A DNA stretch of 64,000 nucleotides from Clostridia bacterium (GTDB lineage Bacteria; Bacillota; Clostridia; Oscillospirales; CAG-272): positions 62,001 through 126,000 of the forward strand of contig JAGAVJ010000021.1 of NCBI GenBank assembly GCA_017942005.1, read 5' to 3'. A program made the translations under genes and the position numbers. Shown in pieces: positions 60,149 to 64,000 of this stretch. The notes below the pieces were generated by a model, which ran no database searches, was not told the origin of the DNA, and saw only the letters and a program-made list of their open reading frames with translations. Position 1 is the stretch's first letter, and every line of letters begins with the position of its first letter.

Positions 60149-62168
60149 AATCAATTTTTGAGGAAGCCTGTTCTGCCGCTTTCCCTTTACGCACGGGTGC
60201 AGTCAAGGTTATGTCTGCATTGTCCGCATCCTGCCGCGATGCCTTTTGCAGGATATCACGGTGGTCTGCTTCTGTTGTTCTGCATACAGCGGCAAAAAAT
60301 CCGATTAAAAGCCAGAACATCAAGAATACACGGTAATTATACCAGATGTAATCCGTCATACCCTGTGCAAGCACGGCGAGAATTCCGCAGAACAAAGCGG
60401 CTGGAACAGCACGCTCACGAAGCGGCAGCGGCTTCGCATAAAAGGTGAAGCTGCGTTTGACAAAGATGAGCAGCAGCACAAGGAATAGAATGAATCCGAA
60501 AATTCCGGTTTCTACAAGTATTTGCAGGTACAGATTATGACTGTGCGGTGCGGTTTCGATACCGGACAGCGCATATCGCGGATAGACTTCACCAAACGCA
60601 TCTGCTCCGACGCCGATGCCGCCGATAAAGTGATCCTTCAGCATTGCCGTGACGCCTTCCCAGATGTGAACGCGGTAAGAGGTTGAGGTGTCGCCGAGGT
60701 TTCCGATGGATAAGAACCGATTCATAATGGAAGCCGGCAGGACAAACGGCAGAAACGGAATCGCCAAAATACCGAAAATTCCGAGCACAAGCACTTTTTT
60801 ACTGTACATAAGGAAGAACAGCATCATTGCAAGAAGAAGACCGAGCCATGCGCCGCGCGACCATGTAAAAATCAGACATGCCCCCAATATCCCGGCGCAG
60901 AAAAGGTAGCAGAGCTTTTGTACTGCGGTTTTGGAAATCAAAAATCCGGCGATGGCAAGCGGCAGAATCATGATCAGATATTCTGCAAGCACATTCGGGT
61001 TTTCCAGTGTGGAAACAACACGTCCGGAGATATCGGAAAACATTTCCGTATCCTGCCATGTGGTGTCCGCAACGGAAAAAAAGTTCTGATAAATGCCGTA
61101 TAGCGACACAAGTACGGAAGACGAAAGAATTGCCCACAGGCAGCGATGAATCCATTCTGCCGAACAAATCAAATTCACCACCAGAAAATAACCGCACATA
61201 AAGCACAAAAATACCAGAACGGGGAACAGCGATGCTCCCGGTGCGGCGGAAAACAATCCGGCAAACAGCAGTACCGCCATGAACAACAGTACAGCGAAAT
61301 CCAGCCATGCGAAATGGATGACGCGCTTTCCGCGCAGATACTTTAAAAAGAAACAAACGAGCAGGTACATCATGAAGGCAACGAGTACCATAGTTGGAAG
61401 AAACGGTGTAAAAAACAGGATGGCGACGACACCGGCTTCCGGTATTTTATAGACAAGGAATGCAGCGCCGATGCCAAACACTCCGATCACGACAAAAAGC
61501 GGAGACAGCGCCGCTGTAAGAAGACCGAGAAGCGCTCCTACCAAAATGGCGGCAATGGTTTTCCCCTGGGTATGCGGTACTTTACGGAAGTATTCCTCAT
61601 TGACGCCGCATAGCTTGAAGAGAATAAAGGAAGAGAGCTTGCTTTGACACAGGACATCGGACAGGTGTTGATGAGACGCAACAAAACAGATGCCAATGAG
61701 CAGGACACTGCCGGAGATCAGGATATCTGCATACGAGGTATCCTTGTTTGTCATATAACGCAATACATAAATGATGGAGGAAAAAAAGCTGAAAAACAGG
61801 CAGGAAAGACCGTAAGTACCGAGCGACATGCCTGCAAGACGCGCACAGTAGGTACGCAGGCTGGAAAAAATAGCGCTGTTGTCGAACTGCGCGGCGATTT
61901 TAAACCGCATCGGACGCATGACACGTTCCGAAAAGCGCAGCTTTTTGCGCAGACGCGCAAGCAGTCCGGATTCAATGGCTTCATTCTCCTGATCATATGA
62001 ACAGAAAAATGTTCCAATGGCACTCTCACGGACACTGCGGTAGAAAAACTGTGCAATGCTGTAAAAGAAAGGCAGAATCAAGCTTGCTGAAACATAATCG
62101 GAAAACGAACGCTTTGCTTTGGTTTGCCTTGGCGGATGATGATTGGTTTTCAAGGTTTTATCATACAC
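60147..62168 (-). CDS. O-antigen ligase/polymerase-like membrane protein
   Basis: A 673-residue protein. A soluble N-terminal part of ~110 residues (KAKRSFSDYVSASLILPFFY, then FSERVMRPMRFKIA) precedes about twelve helices. The Wzy_C/O-antigen-ligase region includes LIFTWSRGAWLGLLLAM and GIETAPHSHNLYLQILVETG, with the catalytic-loop Arg and His typical of the family. It would polymerise or transfer a surface polysaccharide in the membrane. The open frame starts with GTG at 62168, but AAAAAGGA abuts it; TTG at 62153 is better spaced. It follows murJ after 49 bases. Confidence 0.87.
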   Translation of the reverse strand: MYDKTLKTNHHPPRQTKAKRSFSDYVSASLILPFFYSIAQFFYRSVRESAIGTFFCSYDQENEAIESGLLARLRKKLRFSERVMRPMRFKIAAQFDNSAIFSSLRTYCARLAGMSLGTYGLSCLFFSFFSSIIYVLRYMTNKDTSYADILISGSVLLIGICFVASHQHLSDVLCQSKLSSFILFKLCGVNEEYFRKVPHTQGKTIAAILVGALLGLLTAALSPLFVVIGVFGIGAAFLVYKIPEAGVVAILFFTPFLPTMVLVAFMMYLLVCFFLKYLRGKRVIHFAWLDFAVLLFMAVLLFAGLFSAAPGASLFPVLVFLCFMCGYFLVVNLICSAEWIHRCLWAILSSSVLVSLYGIYQNFFSVADTTWQDTEMFSDISGRVVSTLENPNVLAEYLIMILPLAIAGFLISKTAVQKLCYLFCAGILGACLIFTWSRGAWLGLLLAMMLFFLMYSKKVLVLGIFGILAIPFLPFVLPASIMNRFLSIGNLGDTSTSYRVHIWEGVTAMLKDHFIGGIGVGADAFGEVYPRYALSGIETAPHSHNLYLQILVETGIFGFILFLVLLLIFVKRSFTFYAKPLPLRERAVPAALFCGILAVLAQGMTDYIWYNYRVFLMFWLLIGFFAAVCRTTEADHRDILQKASRQDADNADITLTAPVRKGKAAEQASSKID

Positions 62169-62217
62169 TCCTTTTTATTTAGTGGAATTATCTGTTTTAT
62201 CCCGAATTGCAGATGCT

Positions 62218-63777
62218 TTATGAAAAACGCACTTTTAACAGCTTCAAACCGATCAGATAGACGAGAGCGGCAGGCAGAAAGACAATGACACAGACGATCA
62301 GATTGGTGAATCTCCCGCTTGTGACCGCGTCGTTTGATAAAAGCTGTGCAATGCCGTACATGATGCCGCCGGAGAGCAGCGTCAGGAGGAACAGCTTTGC
62401 GGCGCTTGTCCAGAACGATACAGAAAATACGCCGGGAACGGTCCACATCATAACAACTGTCAGAATCAATGCGCAAATCCAAAGTCCCGCGGTATTTCCA
62501 AGTGCTGCACAGCCAACGCCGAGCTTCGCATCGGAAAACGTGACAAGCAGCCATGTGACAAGCACGTTGACGGCAGCGCCGGAGAGCGAGGCGGTCATTG
62601 GAACAGAAACCGACATTTTTGCGTACATCACACGTGTCACAATTTCCGTGATGCAGAATGCCGGCATACCGAGCGCAAAATACCGCAGCGCCCGGGCGGT
62701 TTCCAGTGTATCCGCCGCTGTAAATTCACCGCGCAGATAAATCAGCGCGGTTCCTTCCTCAGAGAGACACAGCACAGCAGTCATAATCGGCAGCACAATG
62801 GCAAGCGCCGATAAAATTCCCGTGCGTGCCGTGGAGGAAAACGCAGTTTTATCTCCGCTGACATTCATGCGGGACAGGCGCGGAAAGGTGAAATTGCAGA
62901 TGCCGTAGGTCAGAATTCCTGTGATGATATTATTGATGTTGATAGCATACTCAAAAACAGTGACAGCGCCGGAAACTGCAATGCGGGATGCAAAATGGGT
63001 ACCGATGAGCATACCGAGCGGTGCAAGCCATGAGCCGATCATAATCGGCGGCGTCATGCGGATAGCACGGCGGAATGCGGGATTTTTGAAATCAAGCAGC
63101 AATCGGTATGGAAAGCGCATCCGGATCAGCGGCACAAGCAGTGTCAGAAACTGCAAAAACCAGGAACACAAATAGGCAATGGCAAGACCGTAAATGCCGT
63201 ATGAGCCGAGCCGTTCATTCAGGAAAAGAAAATACAGGATAACGCCGAGGTTGGAAATGGCGGAAATCATCGACGGCAGGAAAAAGTGTTCCTTCGACTG
63301 CAAAATACCGACCAACGTATATGCCGCACCTGTGAACAGAATCATCGGGAACATCATACGCAGAAGGGAGATTGCCAATGCTGTGGCTTCTTTTGGCAGC
63401 TCCGGGGTGATGATATGGATAAGCTGCGGCGCGAACACCATGCCCAATACGGAGAGAATACCAGTTAAAAGCAGGATAAAATTCAGAAAGATACATGCAA
63501 AGGCATCGGCGCTGCGTTCGGCTTCCGCTTTGTCACCGCTTTCACCAAAGCTGTTGTAAACCGGAATAAAGCATCCTAAAATGGCAGCGGAAAACAGTAA
63601 ATCAAAGAAGGAGAGGGGAATACGGGATGCTGCAGAAAACGCATTGGCTTCGTATCCTGTGCCGTATGCAGACGCCATACACATGGAACGCATAAGGCCC
63701 AATCCCTTGGACAGCACCATGGCGACGACCATCGAAAGTACGGTGAGAACGGCGTTTTTTTGTTTGATTTGTTTCAT
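62218..63777 (-). CDS. murJ: Lipid II flippase MurJ
   Basis: A 519-residue MOP-superfamily flippase with fourteen predicted helices that moves lipid-linked peptidoglycan precursors across the membrane. Family marks: [20 protein letters not shown] near the N-terminus, [20 protein letters not shown] and [20 protein letters not shown]. The ATG at 63777 has GGAG nine bases upstream. It overlaps the end of trmD by four bases. Together with the ligase-like gene downstream it suggests a wall-polymer unit. Confidence 0.93.
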   Translation of the reverse strand: MKQIKQKNAVLTVLSMVVAMVLSKGLGLMRSMCMASAYGTGYEANAFSAASRIPLSFFDLLFSAAILGCFIPVYNSFGESGDKAEAERSADAFACIFLNFILLLTGILSVLGMVFAPQLIHIITPELPKEATALAISLLRMMFPMILFTGAAYTLVGILQSKEHFFLPSMISAISNLGVILYFLFLNERLGSYGIYGLAIAYLCSWFLQFLTLLVPLIRMRFPYRLLLDFKNPAFRRAIRMTPPIMIGSWLAPLGMLIGTHFASRIAVSGAVTVFEYAININNIITGILTYGICNFTFPRLSRMNVSGDKTAFSSTARTGILSALAIVLPIMTAVLCLSEEGTALIYLRGEFTAADTLETARALRYFALGMPAFCITEIVTRVMYAKMSVSVPMTASLSGAAVNVLVTWLLVTFSDAKLGVGCAALGNTAGLWICALILTVVMMWTVPGVFSVSFWTSAAKLFLLTLLSGGIMYGIAQLLSNDAVTSGRFTNLIVCVIVFLPAALVYLIGLKLLKVRFS

Positions 63778-64000
63778 TTTGTGGATTTCTCCGTTTGGGG
63801 GTTGGCAGATGCTGTATCTTTACGAAGTGCGGTTCCATATGTTTCCGAGCGGCGGAACTCATATGCGGGGATCCCGTTTTCAAGCAGATCCGGTCGTTTT
63901 TCCCTGGTGCGTCGGAGCGCTTCTTCATACCGCCAGCGCGCGACTTTTTCATGGTCTCCGGACAATAGGACATCGGGAATGCGTTTGCCGTGAAATTCCA
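63774..64000 (-). CDS. trmD: tRNA (guanine-N1)-methyltransferase TrmD, C-terminal part
   Basis: The gene enters from the right edge. The ~75 visible residues begin [18 protein letters not shown] and continue [20 protein letters not shown], the C-terminal signature of TrmD, which methylates G37 in tRNAs. The last ~30 residues are divergent. The stop overlaps the murJ start by four bases. An unusual neighbour: TrmD is normally followed by ribosomal protein L19. Confidence 0.9.
   Translation of the reverse strand, partial: EFHGKRIPDVLLSGDHEKVARWRYEEALRRTREKRPDLLENGIPAYEFRRSETYGTALRKDTASANPQTEKSTK

Overview
The window looks like the chromosome of an anaerobic, Gram-positive Clostridia member, probably in the Oscillospirales/Ruminococcus-like part of the class. 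This is inferred from gene content, with no database search. The indications are a single-chain pyruvate:ferredoxin oxidoreductase, a T-box leader for leucine genes, two LytR-CpsA-Psr ligases, a SleB-type cell-wall hydrolase, folate-type TrmFO, an L20-leader infC-rpmI-rplT operon, and BspA-like leucine-rich repeat and SLH surface proteins. Core genes are roughly half GC. The 36.4-46.8 kb block is visibly AT-richer.

Layout: 0-11 kb holds the start of an FKBP-like lipoprotein, a PMCA-type Ca2+ P-ATPase, a SleB-like hydrolase, mutY, an alpha/beta hydrolase and the highly expressed PFOR. From 36.3 kb down to 11.3 kb almost everything reads on the minus strand, as a chain of housekeeping units. 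In order of transcription these are a LUD protein, infC-rpmI-rplT, a SpoU-type RNA methyltransferase, dprA, topA-trmFO, plsX, rnc, smc, ftsY-rdgB, yhbY, nadD-yqeK-LCP-LCP, and a Leu T-box in front of rsfS and leuS.

From 36.5 to 46.8 kb the strand switches to plus and an accessory island appears. It encodes an ECF sigma factor fused through a membrane helix to an extracytoplasmic CBM9-like plus leucine-rich-repeat region, then a 1302-residue BspA-type LRR protein and a three-SLH-domain protein. Next come two tiny peptides, an HPr-kinase-like ATPase, a PqqD-like peptide-binding protein, an ER-type (Ser/His) signal peptidase and an NTP_transf_5 nucleotidyltransferase. This reads as a surface-sensing or surface-display module joined to a RiPP-like peptide maturation cassette, and it is the best candidate for an undescribed system. 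A serine recombinase, an excisionase-like gene fragment and a two-component/ABC-transporter cassette follow (47.1-52.5 kb). A MerR/TipAS regulator, a GNAT protein, a DUF2079 membrane protein, a second two-component system, a Fur-family regulator, two DUF4330-like proteins, an O-antigen-ligase-like protein, MurJ and the end of trmD complete the window on the minus strand.

Overlaid on the genes are two dispersed repeat families. One is a ~100-bp three-hairpin element that ends in a Shine-Dalgarno and start-codon region. Two full copies show compensatory base changes (before plsX and a response regulator), and a variant lies before the recombinase. Several other genes (rnc, ftsY, dprA, a DUF4330 gene, possibly nadD and the rpmI leader) have the related arrangement Shine-Dalgarno, hairpin, start codon. 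The second family is a 60-75 bp hairpin with shared ends (TTCGATGAG ... CAAAAACTTTT) in at least seven places. A hairpin-forming AT-rich segment is also inserted in frame in the RNA methyltransferase gene.
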